DNA from: Symsagittifera roscoffensis
Taxonomy: Eukaryota; Xenacoelomorpha; Acoela; Convolutidae
Assembly (NCBI RefSeq): GCF_963678635.1
Contig: NC_087065.1
Location: 65,191,374-65,255,373, forward strand
Reading direction: 5' to 3'
Length of the DNA stretch: 64,000 bases
Part shown: positions 38,501-49,225 of the stretch, one piece after another
Numbering within the stretch: position 1 is the stretch's first letter
How the letters are laid out: each line of letters begins with the position of its first letter
The notes under the pieces: model-generated
Databases searched by the model: none
What the model was told of the DNA's origin: nothing
What the model saw: only the letters and a program-made list of their open reading frames with translations
Position numbers and translations under genes: made by a program

Positions 38501-41500
38501 CGATGAGTAAGATACACGAGGCAGTTGAGGGATCTTTCTATTCGTTTTCTGACGTCACTCAAGTGCTCCAGTTCTTCCTCAGTCGGGAGAGCAAGATATC
38601 AGCTTGGAATGTTAATTTGGAGTTAGGATCCACTCAGATTCCGGTTACCAGGTTTGCTTTTGATACCAATCCCGTGGGATTGTTTTACATTCCCCCTCCC
38701 TTCTCGGTTGTGATCTTTGTCTTATTTTTTGCGATCAATACTCGGCATCAGTTTCCCCATCTATTTTGTATGTGAATAAGCGCTAAATTTGAGATTTAGC
38801 TCCTACAGCTGGAGCGAAGGTACGATTTGAGTAGCTCCAGAGGAAAAGAGAGAGTTGGGGCAAGCAAGGGATCGTTCTAATAGAAAAAAATCAATGCATT
38901 CGATGAACGTCGTTCAGACTTATAGGTCGTGATTATATATTTCGTTTTTATTTAGGAAAAGTCTAAAAATTTGTTTATTTTTTTTTTTGCAGTTTGGTTT
39001 TTGGTTTCTTTTTAATTCAAGGTCATTTGCTTTGTTGAAAGGAAGGCAAACTCAACTATCGAACAGCAAAAGTGAAAAAATTACGATAAACGTTATTGGC
39101 TTCTAATTTCGAAAATGGATTTTTAATTATCAGATTTCCCAGCGAAATATAAAATTTTACCTTTTGACCCAGTTTTCTGAAGTTGTGTTATTTTTTTCAA
39201 AAAAGTGTGGATTATAATTTTTTATAGAAATTTCAAAGAGCTTCAAGTCAATTGTTTTTTTTTGAAATTCGTAAGTTGAAATTTTTTCAAAAAACAAGCG
39301 GGTTATTTTTTCTGTTTACTTGCGTTCATTGACTCTTTTGCAACTGTCTTTTGGTTATTTTTCAGATTTATCCGAGTGAAGGAAGCGAAAATTAAAACTT
39401 GGAAGAAATTTGGTCCTGAAGATGCCGATGTTCCTGAAGCACCAGCGGCTCTTAGAACAACTCGAACTCATTACGTCATTACGAGCGACTCAGATGTTCC
39501 GAAGCGGGATGACAACTCGACTGATGATGACATCATTATCCGAGGAGAGGAAAAAGAGGTGGATGCGGATCAGTTGGTGAAGGGTTACAGGTATGGGAGT
39601 ACGCTGATACCAGTTACGGAGGCAGACGAAGAACAGATGAAGTTGACTGACAATGCAAAGTGCCTCAGAGTTGTGGGTGAGCAAGAATACCCTAAAATTC
39701 AGATGGAGTTAAGTTGAAAAGCCTCGTGGGCTCAAATCCCGAGTCATGGGGTTGTTTAATGTATTTCAAAGCATATTGACTTTAAAGTTTCAATGATCAT
39801 AGTGAAGACACACAAAAAGGTCGATTTTTTTCGCTTCCTTTTTTTCAGGCCGAAGTTGATAATTGTATTTTGACTTTGTTTTCTTTTTCAAAGTTCATTT
39901 CGAATTGTTTTGCTATCAGGAAGGCAAATTACGCTCTCCAATTAAGATAGCGGAATGAGTATTAAAACGTGAACGTTTCGAAAGTGGAGTTGAAATTTAA
40001 GAATTTCAAGCGAAATCAAAAGTTCATCTATTGATCCAGTTTTCTCAAATCGGGTTAATTTTATCAAAGTAGTGTCAATAATAACTGATCAAGTCAGTGA
40101 TTTCTTCGGTTTTCTTGCGCTTTACCAACTGACTGTCGGCAATGTTTTAAAGGCAGCTGGCAAAACGTGTTAACATGATTTTGTTCTTTTTGCTTTTATG
40201 CAAATTACAACGGTAACGCTTCCCATGTGCTGTTACATATATTTTAATCATTTCCATGTCCAATTATCAAAGTTAAGGAACTGGAGTTCTACCCTCTGAT
40301 TTTTTGACGCAAATAATTGTTCAGGTTTCGCGAAACGTGAGCAAGTCAGTTTGAGTGAGGCGGTGGGGGATGGCAGTTGGGTGTTTGTGGCCCAAGAGGC
40401 AAACAACACAGCAGCCCTGGCAGTATCCGCTCTGGTGAAAGCATGCATTTCCAGCAACAGAATCATAGTGGCCAGATATGCATACAGCAGGGTAACATAT
40501 TGAACTATGCGAAACCTGCATGCACAAATGCTTCGTAGAAAAAATATAACTAATCACAAAGTGTAACACAGTTTGTTTAATTTGCTCCTTAGGGTTAATT
40601 CATAATTATTAGTTGCTCTGTTAATTGCTTATCCAGTTATTTGTCAGCGCGCGTAACAAATGAGGAGAATATAATTTCGCACATGATTTAGGCCTCCAAT
40701 CCTCGTCTGGTTGCTCTGATTCCTCGGTCGGAGACATTAGGACATAATAGACTGGCAGAGTACTTGGTGGGGGTGCAGTTGCCCTTCGCAGATGACCTAA
40801 GAATGTTCACTCTGCCCTCTTTTGACGCCATCACAGCAGAGCAGCTCAGACCAAATGAAGAACAGCAGAGGGCAATGGATCAGCTGGTAGCCAGTGCCAG
40901 ACTAGGTTCGCTTTCATTTTCAGCCATTTATTTTTCATTTTCAGTCTGACATTGATTTCCATGAATTGAAGGACTGCACTTAATTCATTTTTTCTTATAA
41001 TTCTAAAATGGTCAGTATTTAATTATACATAAATTTGTTTCATTTCTTGTGAAAAAATGATGTTTTTGTTGGGGTTTTGTTCTGACTTTCAAAGAAAGAC
41101 TTTCGAAGAATACCATTCGAAAGGGGTTTACCTGTGATCATTTTGGTAAAGTTATGGTGCTTTAAAGATTGCCATTTTGTGATAATTAACGCGCGATATA
41201 ATTCGTGCTATTAATGCGTTAGCGGATATTTAATCCGTCATAGAAATTGTTCCAAATTGAATTGAGGCACTCTTTTTAGTCTATTTAATACTTTTCCACA
41301 TTCGAAATATATCATTTTGTTCTTTACATAGCGTGTGGGGGGATGTTTAAAAAAAAACGTCTCAAAACATTTTTCACCTGATGCGAGTAGTATTGTTGTA
41401 TTAGGGGTTACGAAAACAGGTTACATGCTGGAACTGTGCCAACTTATCCTATGACAACTTTTACCAGATTTTTGTCCTGTTGGCATCGATATTCATTCGA

Positions 41501-42594
41501 TAGTGTTATGTTATTTCAAAGTCAATTTTTAATGCACGGTTTTGTAGATTCGTAAAACATTCAATATCGAATATTTCGCAGACTGAGACGTGGCAATTTG
41601 GTTGGTAATATATTGACATAAAAAGGCATTCTACCAATGTAACCACAAAAATTTTTTTCCTGGCTTTTGTTCAAAAAGTAAGCAGCTTTCTTATTTGTGG
41701 ATAATTTTAGACAGTGAGGAGTTGAATGATTATGAACTCTACCAACCGGGCTCTTCTTTCAATCCCTACCTGCAGAGAATATACCAATGTCTTTCTCACA
41801 AAAGATTATACCCGGACAAAGACCTCCCGGATGTAGACAAGGCAATCATATCCAGTCTGGAGTCCCATCCTTCGATTGTCTTCGGAGCTGCTGCATCAAT
41901 TGATGAAATGGACTCTTTATTCAAAACGAAAGTGGTTGAAAAGACGAAACCCTCAACTGGCCAGACTTTGTTTTTGAAAAAATTGTCAGCTGACAAAAAT
42001 GGCACTGAAGTGTTTAACGGGGGTTCCGATGAAAAATATGCAAAATTAGAAAATGTACAGAGTTTGAATGACGTGACTTCCAAGAATAACGGGGACAACA
42101 TTTCTAGTATTTCGTCTAAAAATCCCAGTGAAGATTTCAAAAAACTTCTGGAAAGTAGAGAATCTTCAAATCAGGAGGAATCGATATTAGATTACAGTTC
42201 AGAGTGCAAAAAATGTGAAGACAAAGCAATAGAGTTTATTACAAATTCTTTCAACAATGAGTTTTTCGGTAAGGCACTCGAGCTTCTTCTTGTTTACAGA
42301 AGCGAGGCTATTAAGCGTGGTTTCGTGTCGAGTTTCAACTCGTTTTTGATCAGTTTGAGAGAGTTGTTGAAATCAAGACGAAAGGAACAGTTTTTGGATG
42401 TTTTGAAACAAGCAAAGACTACTTTGATTAACGACCACGAGAGTGATTTGTCTAATATTTCCATTCTTGAGGCGTCTGCTTTTAATGACGGAGATGCTTT
42501 GAATACTTCTTCAGTGCCTAATGGTGATTCAATCGCCGATGTTACAGATGAAAACTATGATGATGCGTCTGATCTGCTCGCGCAACTTGACTAA
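35559..42594 (+). CDS. XRCC5: Ku80 / XRCC5, DNA end-joining Ku heterodimer subunit (7 exons, ~801 aa)
   Basis: The exons are 35559-35817, 36044-36362, 38397 or 38400-38651, 39366-39676, 40325-40491, 40692-40905 and 41711-42594, and every phase fits. Exons 1-2 encode the vWA-like domain (ICICMDVGMSM; QSEADFLDAVVVGLDLL). Exons 3-4 open the beta-barrel, including the family signature VKGYRYGSTLIPVTEADEEQMK. Exons 5-6 carry the bridge region with RIIVARYAYSR and VGVQLPFADDLR. Exon 7 gives the helical arm, a charged linker and a C-terminal helical Ku-PK-binding-like domain. The protein ends DDASDLLAQLD, resembling the acidic/hydrophobic Ku80 tail that recruits DNA-PKcs. Human Ku80 is 732 aa; the excess lies in linkers. 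Ku80 pairs with Ku70 to ring broken DNA ends for non-homologous end joining. The ATG at 35559 is chosen for the vWA start. Confidence 0.93.
36450..36600. repeat. Fragment related (inverted) to the hAT-type MITE at 43225-43409
   Basis: It shares, in reverse orientation, the GCGGGTTTAGGGGGG-like edge, a GACGCCCTGCCGACCC block, a GTACTATTTTGAGATA block, GGCGCC, and AATTTTGAGGGGGA. Clean termini are not seen. Confidence 0.5.
36797..38033. mobile_element. Tc1/mariner-like non-autonomous element with ~300 bp terminal inverted repeats (XRCC5 intron 2)
   Basis: The left end CAGTGCTGATTTAAATTAACC (36799) and the right end (reading to ATTTAAATCAGCACTG, 38031) are inverted copies, and similarity continues inward about 300 bp on each side. 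Both ends abut TA (36797-36798 and 38032-38033), the target duplication of the Tc1/mariner superfamily. The 0.6 kb centre encodes no transposase but holds another direct copy of part of the left arm (about 37450-37597). Confidence 0.82.
38140..38220 (+). repeat. tRNA-derived SINE or tRNA relic (Ser/Leu-like)
   Basis: TGACTGAGTGGTTAAGGC resembles box A of a class II tRNA, and GGCTTCAAATCCC about 45 bp later resembles box B. The acceptor stem does not pair cleanly, so it is not called a functional tRNA gene. Confidence 0.5.
38900..39355 (+). repeat. Dispersed repeat family I, copy (XRCC5 intron 3)
   Basis: Nearly full: GAACGTCGTTCAGACT start, GAAAGGAAGGCAAACT, CTATCGAACAGCAAAAGTG, GGTTTCCCAGCGAAAT-like middle and TTGCGTTCATTGACTCTTTT end. 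Confidence 0.75.
39885..40170 (+). repeat. Dispersed repeat family I, partial copy (XRCC5 intron 4)
   Basis: Shares AGGAAGGCAAAT, AACGTGAACGTTTCGAAAGTGGA, AAGCGAAATCAAAAG and CCAGTTTTCTCAAATCGGGTTAA-type blocks, in family order. Confidence 0.65.
41080..41395 (+). repeat. Repeat family II, partial copy in XRCC5 intron 6
   Basis: It shares ACCTGTGATCATTTT, ATTAACGCGCGATATA and GCGTGTGGGGGGATG blocks in the same order as 32785-33320. Confidence 0.65.
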
Positions 42595-42788
42595 CATTTT
42601 TGATATTTTGATGCTTCGCAGTGAACTTTTTAGTAGTCATCAATTGTTTCTGAATCATTTTAGTTTGAGATTAAAATCCATATCAGTTTTCTTTGAGCGT
42701 TAAGAATCCGGTTAGTTTTCTAGGATTTTTGAAACACCGAGATTCAATAATTTCATAATTTTAACTACATGTGTTTGAGTTTCAGAAA

Positions 42789-45700
42789 ATGACGAATAGC
42801 AAGATTTTGTCCAGACAGAACAGATGTCTAGCCTTCATCTCTATCCTCCTTTTGTTCCTGTGTGAATTAACAGTTTGTTCAACACTCTGTTCCCGCAGTT
42901 TGTCTCGGCTGGCCCGGCAGAGGATCGAATCGGGCCTGGTCTCCTACATCTCACACGTGAACTCGAACCCAGAAGTGAAGCAGCAGGTGCAATTGAGTTC
43001 ATCTTGTCCGCTGGCCAATGATATGTACCAGACCGAATATGAAGACAGATTGCAGGTTAAGCGTTCAGGATTAAAGAATATCTAAATTAAAATTCAAAAG
43101 GCTAAATTTGCCAATCAGAAAACTTTAATCAATCCGCTTTAATTTCGTTCGTAAAAGCCAAGGATGTTCAACCCGCATAATTGTTTTCCATATTGCTCCA
43201 GACCGAGTTTCATTTACCCTGTGGCAGGGGTGGATCTAGGAATTTTTCTAGGGGGGGGGCGAACTCCCCCTCAAAATTAGTATAGATTGGCGCCTTTAGA
43301 AAAATTATCTCAAATTAGTACGAAGGGCTTACCCTTTGGGTCGGTAGAGGGTCGAATCCCTGAGGGAAGGCGTCTGCCCCCCCCCCCCCCCCCCCCAAAT
43401 CCGCTACTGCCCTGTGTACAAAGAACTGTAATGAAGTGTTTCAACGGTTAATAAAGGCAGTGAAGGCATTTATATAGGTGGCGTTGTTCTCAATAGCGTT
43501 TTAATAGCATATTTAATTGTCCATGAACGTAGTTCAGACTCTTATATAGGGCGTGATGATTTTTTTCTTCAGGAGACGTCTTAAAATGGTCTAATAACAA
43601 AAGAAGTGCTTCCATACTTAAAAATGCAAATATAAATGCACTGAGGTATACATGCACTTTTTGAGTTTAATTCAACTTCATTTGCTAGAAGGTAGGCAAA
43701 ATGTACTTTCCAATTATGAAAGCTGAAATGGCTCAAAAAATTTGTCTAGTTTCGAAAGTGGAATTTAATTTTTAGGTTTCCCAGCGCAATGAAAATTTAT
43801 CCTTGTAATCCAATTTTCTCAAATTTGATCAAAAATTTGCCAATTATAATTTGTTCTTGAAATTCGACGACCTTCTAGGCAATGTTTTTTTTTCAAATTC
43901 TAAAGCTAAGTTTTTTCAAAAAATAAGTCAATTGTTTTCTGTTTCTTTGCGTTCATTGACTCCTATCAACTGTCCTTCGGCATGTTTTCAATTTCTCTTA
44001 GTGGCACAAGTTCCTGTTTGATAATAACGGGTCATAGAATAATGAATAGGAAAAGTTTGCCATTTTAGCAGAATTTTAATGTTTTCTGAAAAACCTCAAC
44101 CATTTTCCATCACCTCACCCTTAGAAAATTTAAGTACGTGGACGCTGTCATGTCGGAGATGGAGAGTTTGGACAATAGAATAGGTGGTAGAAGTTTCCCT
44201 GCATAAACGGCTACGCCCTCATTTTTGTTTTAAAAAAAAGGAAATTTTTTGTACTTACCGTGTTTTGAGAACTTTCTTTTTCCTCGAGACTTTCTCTGCC
44301 AAATTTGACATTAGGTTTCAATTAAGGGAAACTTTTTCACTTTTTTCGAAAACTGCTCAGCTAAATTTGAGATTAAGAATTCAATTAAGAGAGCATGTAG
44401 TAGGTGTGGAAACTCCCTTACTTTAGCAGAGAAATAACTACAGTTGCATAAATCCTTGACGTCCTTTTTTTGACATTTTTAAAATATGGCGTTTTCTTCC
44501 TTATCAGTTAAACATGTTCTGGAGAAATCTCAAACAGTGATCTCTAGTTTCAGCTGGACCACTAGATCTTGACTATCTACAAGAGAACATGGCGCAGTTA
44601 GGAGGACGTAAGGTTCGTCGTTCGAATCCGTCGAAGTAGAGTTTGTTTTCCTGCTGAAGTTTATATTAAGATGGTGTGATTTTTGACAAAGAGGATCTTA
44701 ATATAGATTTGGTTGGATTAGTCTCATTGTTTTTTGTATCAAACCTATAATTTTTCAAATTCAAAGGGTTTTAAAGTCACCAAATATTTTCTTTGTATTT
44801 CAAAATTGCGAACAAAGTGCTCTTTTGCTTGCTTGGTTTTTCCAAAGAAGGTTACACGGCTAGAAGGCTTCAGTTTTGTAGTTTTTCCCAACCACGCATA
44901 GAGGAGAAACTTTCAATTCGGTTTTTTTTTAGCAAAGTTAGGTATCACAAACAACGTTAAATGAAGGCGAGTGTTCTATCATATTAAAGACTGTTCATTT
45001 CTGATTGAAGCTAAAGAAAGGTCTGGCAGCTAAAGAAAGGATTTAGCAGAAAAAGCTATATGAGTTTTCGAATTTTTAAACTGATTGGTGATTGGCAGCG
45101 TCTAGCAGGTATGTTATAGTATGAATTGATTAACGCCGTGAAGTTGTTTTAAGCCTTGAAATTCTTTTTAAAAACTTATATAAGCTAATAATTATAAATT
45201 CCTGGCGGTCAATGTGAGTCCTCCACCCTTTCAAATGAGGCAAATGCTTTGAAAAATGCTGTTTGCTATAATTTTCGAAACACTGTACTTCTGCTTTATG
45301 AGGTGGCTGTTCTTGTTTGTTTTAATCTTCGACGTGTTTAACGGATTGGATATTTATTGTTACACTTGCGAGAGCAAGTGTTTTCTAATCCGGAACTAGA
45401 CTTTTCCCGTTTTTTTTTACCACACCGGGGATTTTTTGTTCTGTCAGCAATTGTCATCGTAGATGCAAATAATTTGATTAACTCGTATAAGTTTTAAATG
45501 GAGTGTTTTTGATTTACTCCTGTTATTTTTTTCGCTGAAAAATTTTATTCGGCCTAAATTGTTTTGGCTCATGTTTTATCTGCTTCAACCTTTTATTTTG
45601 TGGCATTTCTAAGGCAAAAAACGATAGATTTTTTTGAAATGTTTAGGTGGTTTGTGTTGCAAGATCCCAAAGTTTTAAAACTCTATCGCTTATGACAACA

Positions 45701-47058
45701 ATTTCCTGTCGTGCTTTTTTTGTTTTCGGCTCAATGGGCGTCTGACCACTTGTTGTCGGCTTAGTGGCCGATCGGTTAATACTAGAAGCTTATTATGTAC
45801 TGGTGGTTGTGTTTTATGAATGTTTTTTTTCTGAAATTTGTTTTTTAAGAGTAATGAACGTAGCGAAGACTCTTATAAATGCGATTTTTTTAATTCAGGA
45901 ATGCTCTAATAACTACAGATGTGCATTCATGCCTTTATGAGTGCACTTATGTATATATGTATTTTTTGAGTTCAATTGAAATTCATCTCTTGAAGTTTAC
46001 GTCAATAGCACTCCCCGAATACGAACGCCAAAATGGCGCGATAAAAACGTGAACGATTTCTAGTTTCGAAATTGGAATTTATTGTTTAGGTTTCTAGCGG
46101 AATAAAAACTTTCCCTGTTGATACAGTTTTCTCAAGTTGGGTTAATGTTATCAAAAAAGTGCCCATCATAAGGAAATTCAAAGAGCTTAAAGGCCATCTA
46201 TTTTTTTTTTGAAATTCGAAGAGATTTTTTCAAAAAAGTCATATTTTTTCAAAAAAGTCGTGTTTTTTTTCTGTTTACTTGCGTTCATTAGTCTTCTCCA
46301 GCTTTCAGTTGGCAATGTTCATTGTTTTCCAATTTTTTTTTCGATTTTGTTATTCACGTCTTATTTTTTAATCGCTTGCTTGAAATGCTGCGCTTGCGTT
46401 GTGTCGCAATCAATGCGAAGCTCCGCTTCGCCTCTTTCTAAACGATGGTCCTTTGTTTTAGGATGGGAATTCATGGCGCTGTTTACTCTGTGGGAAATTA
46501 TTCCAGGCTGAAGAATTTCTAGATGCACACGTGTTCCGCAAACACTCATCTGAGCCCTATGCTCCGGACAGTTCAGCCAACTGCTTGGCCGACAACTGCG
46601 ATTGGCTCCGATGTGATGTAATCTCAGCTCCTGAAGATCTTCCCTACTGGAAAAAAGCTCTTTGCGATCGAAACGAAATGAATAGGAAACGAAATAAGTG
46701 CGTAAATGCCTTAAAAACGTGCATAATAGGGGCAGATTCGAATTTAGAATCTGAAATTTTTGAGTTTGCAAATAACTCGTTGTGTAGCTTCCTGACTTGT
46801 GAGAATTACTGGGATCGAGATCACATAGATATGACAAAATTGCAATCGTTCTTCAAAGTAGCAGGTGCTACGTTAGTTGTATTGGTTGTTTTCTGTTACT
46901 ATATTTTGGTGCTCCAAATGTACTGTGAAGGTGAAGTTTCGGGACAGAATGAGAAGAACAAAAACAGCGCAGAGAATGAAAATTTGAAGTTAGAAATGCC
47001 GATGCGATTCGGAGATGTGCAGAATGTTCGAAAGCGAAATGCTCATGGAATTTCGTAG
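42789..47058 (+). CDS. Membrane-anchored protein with a single C2H2 zinc finger (4 exons, ~323 aa)
   Basis: The phase-matched exon model is 42789-43055, 44135-44183, 44554-44612 and 46462-47058. Exon 1 has a hydrophobic segment (FISILLLFLCELTVC) fitting a signal peptide or anchor. It is followed by a conserved-looking CPLANDMYQTEYEDRL. Exon 4 opens with WRCLLCGKLFQAEEFLDAH, which with the following residues forms one C2H2 finger (CX2C-X12-HX4H). A cysteine-rich segment with CLADNCDWLRC follows, then a transmembrane helix (about 46852-46923, AGATLVVLVVFCYYILVLQM) and a charged tail. I do not recognise the family name. The layout suggests a lumenal or extracellular finger domain tethered at the C-terminus. 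Exons 2 and 3 are short and rest on phase and splice sites alone; exon 3 overlaps a tRNA-like box B region just downstream. The ATG lies 194 bp after the Ku80 stop. Confidence 0.62.
43217..43417. mobile_element. hAT-type MITE (185 bp) with 8 bp target duplication
   Basis: The element 43225-43409 starts CAGGGGTGGATCTAGG and ends with the inverted CCAAATCCGCTACTG. It is flanked by CCCTGTGG and CCCTGTGT (7 of 8 identical), the 8 bp duplication expected for hAT elements. It contains poly(G) and poly(C) runs, and there is no coding sequence. Confidence 0.78.
43515..43995 (+). repeat. Dispersed repeat family I, copy (intron 1 of the C2H2 gene)
   Basis: Begins TGAACGTAGTTCAGACTCTT, continues through the GAAGGTAGGCAAA and TTTCCCAGCGCAAT blocks, and ends TGCGTTCATTGACTC. 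Confidence 0.75.
45845..46335 (+). repeat. Dispersed repeat family I, copy (intron 3 of the C2H2 gene)
   Basis: Starts TAATGAACGTAGCGAAGACT and runs through the GTTTCTAGCGGAATAAAAAC and CAAGTTGGGTTAATGTTATC blocks to TTGCGTTCATTAG. Confidence 0.7.
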
Positions 47059-47165
47059 TTCGACGCTAAACAGGGATTTAAAAGATTCCTTTGGACAATT
47101 GTAAAAAGAAGGCTCTGGGAAAGGGTTTTCTCATCATGAAGCTTGATCATCGCTTATAGCTCATA

Positions 47166-48245
47166 TCATAGTGCGCTACATTGAGAAAGGAAGGAACATT
47201 TGTCTGATGATTTTGGACCCAGGGAAATTTCTTACAACCGGGAAAAAAACGAAGTTGAAGCTACATAATTTTCTGTTCTAGATAGAGGCAAATAAAAATG
47301 CTAAGAGTGGCATAAAATTATTTTTGTATTATTAGATTCTCATAGTTTGTTCATTGCACCAATATATTTCGATTGGAAAGCTTTTTTGCATCGGCAGAAG
47401 GGTTTAAACTACAGTGCTGATGTATATAAAAAGAATAAAACGCATTAAACTTGAAATTTAAAAGGCGTTCTCTCCAATTGGGTTGATTGCTGTTGAAAAA
47501 TGATGCTGAACAAGCTTGTTTAGATTTTATCAGAATAAATATGCAATTTTTTATGCAAATTTTGGGCCCAAATGTTTACCTCAAACGATCTGGTTTTTTT
47601 AGTCAATCAAAAACTACACCTAAATTACCGGTTCAATTGCTGACCGACTTATACTTCAGTGAGCCTATTTTATAGCTTAACAAAGTTCACTCTCCAAAAT
47701 TTTTCTTAGTACATTGCGCTACAGTGAGAAAGTAAGGAACATGTGTATGACGATTTATGACCCAAGAAAGATTTTTTCTACTACCGGAAAAAAAACGAAG
47801 TTAGAGCTGCTTAATTTTCTGTTCTAGACAGATAAATGAAGATGTGAAGAATCTCAAAAACTTTTTCTGTATTATTAGATTCTCAAAGTTTGTTTTTTGC
47901 ACCAATATATTTCAATTGCAAAGCTTTTTTTGTATCAGCAGAAAGATTTAAACTACAGTGCTGATTTATATTATCGGAATTAAAAGCATGAAACTTGAAA
48001 CTTAAAAGGCGTTTGTCTCCATTTAGGTTGATTTCTGGTGAAAATGATGCTGAACAAACTTGTTTAGTTTTAGCAGAATTAATAAGCATTTTTTTAATTC
48101 AAATTTTGGGCCCAATTTTTTACCCCCCAAAAACTATCTGACTTTTTTAAGTCAATCAAAAATTAAACCTAAACTACCGGATCGAACGCTGCCTCACTAA
48201 TATTTCAGTGAGCCTATTTTATAGCTCAACAAAGTTTACCCTCCA
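47166..48245 (+). repeat. Tandem duplication, ~540 bp period, including the left arm of a TIR element
   Basis: 47166-47705 and 47709-48245 align over their whole length. Shared blocks include GAGAAAGGAAGGAACAT, TTCTGTTCTAGA, TGTATTATTAGATTCTCA and TTTAAACTACAGTGCTGAT. Confidence 0.8.
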
Positions 48246-49063
48246 AAAATGTTTTGAGTAAATTTATTTTTTTGTCATAGCTCATGATTTTTTTCCAGTA
48301 ACAAAGTTTTCAGGCTCAAATTTATTGTTTTCGCGCGACATTCGATTTTTGTTTACTATCAGTTCGTTTTCTCTGTTAAAAGGAAGGCAAACTCTACCAT
48401 CAAACAGCGTGATTGACTTCTAATTTCGGAAATGGGATTTAATTATCAGTTATCCATGCGAAAGAAAAATTTAACCAATGACTCAGTTTTATCAAATTGG
48501 GTTAATGTCATATTATCAGAAATGTCTTAATCAAAATTGCTCTAGAAATTTAACGAGCTTTAAGGGCATCTTTTTTTGGAAGTTCGAAACTTGAAGGTTT
48601 TTTAAAAGTCACAGGCGTTCATTGTCTGTTTACTTGCGTTCATTGACTCTTTTCCAACTGTCTGTTGGCTATGATTGTTTAATAGCCAAAAATGTCATTT
48701 CTACTATTTAGTCATTTTTACTATTTACTATAACAACATTTTCATTTAGAATCTTTTAAAAATGTTTTGCGCAATATTTTAGATTTTAAGAGGCTCTTTG
48801 TGATATAATTGTCTCAGAAGCTTAACCGGTAGTTTTGCCGTGTTTTTTAACTGATAAAAAGTTCGATTTTGGAATGTTCGTTTTTGGAATTAAATTTTGG
48901 GCCCGATTCTTGCAAAATAAATTGCATAACAATAATTCTGCTAAAACTTCAAGCAAGTTTTCTCAGCATCATTTTAATCCTAAAGTCAACCCAATTTGAG
49001 AAAAACGCGTTTAAAATTTCAAGTTTTATGAGTTTTGTCCCGATAATTTAAATCAGCCTTGTA
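47954..49063. mobile_element. Second Tc1/mariner-like long-TIR element, related to 36797-38033
   Basis: The left end CAGTGCTGATTTATATTA (47956) and the inverted right end (AATTTAAATCAGCCTTG, 49061) abut TA on each side. The arms are recognisably the same family as the XRCC5 intron 2 element (TTTTGGGCCC, AGCAGAATTAAT, CAACCCAATTTGAGAAAAACG) but more diverged. A repeat family I copy (about 48295-48690) sits inside. Confidence 0.65.
48295..48690 (+). repeat. Dispersed repeat family I, copy
   Basis: GTTAAAAGGAAGGCAAACTC, TGACTTCTAATTTCGGAAATG and TTGCGTTCATTGACTCTTTT blocks in family order. Confidence 0.72.
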
Positions 49064-49225
49064 ATGTATCTATCGCAGAATGCATTGCTAAGCATCAAAC
49101 AATCGCTGCCGATAAAGCAATTTGAAGTTCAAAAAAACTGCCTCATTTGTTTTGTTTCAGACATGATGTGAAATAATTAAATACTTAAATTTCGATCTTT
49201 TCGAATTGATTACGAAGGCGGAAAA

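Larger units (their letters stand above)
47059..49225 (+). other. Intergenic region, C2H2 gene to BDP1, transposon-derived
   Basis: No gene is supported. Nearly all of it is explained by a ~540 bp tandem duplication, a second long-TIR element and a copy of dispersed repeat family I. The BDP1 promoter or 5' UTR exon should lie near the right edge; a TTTCAG acceptor ends near 49161. Confidence 0.6.
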
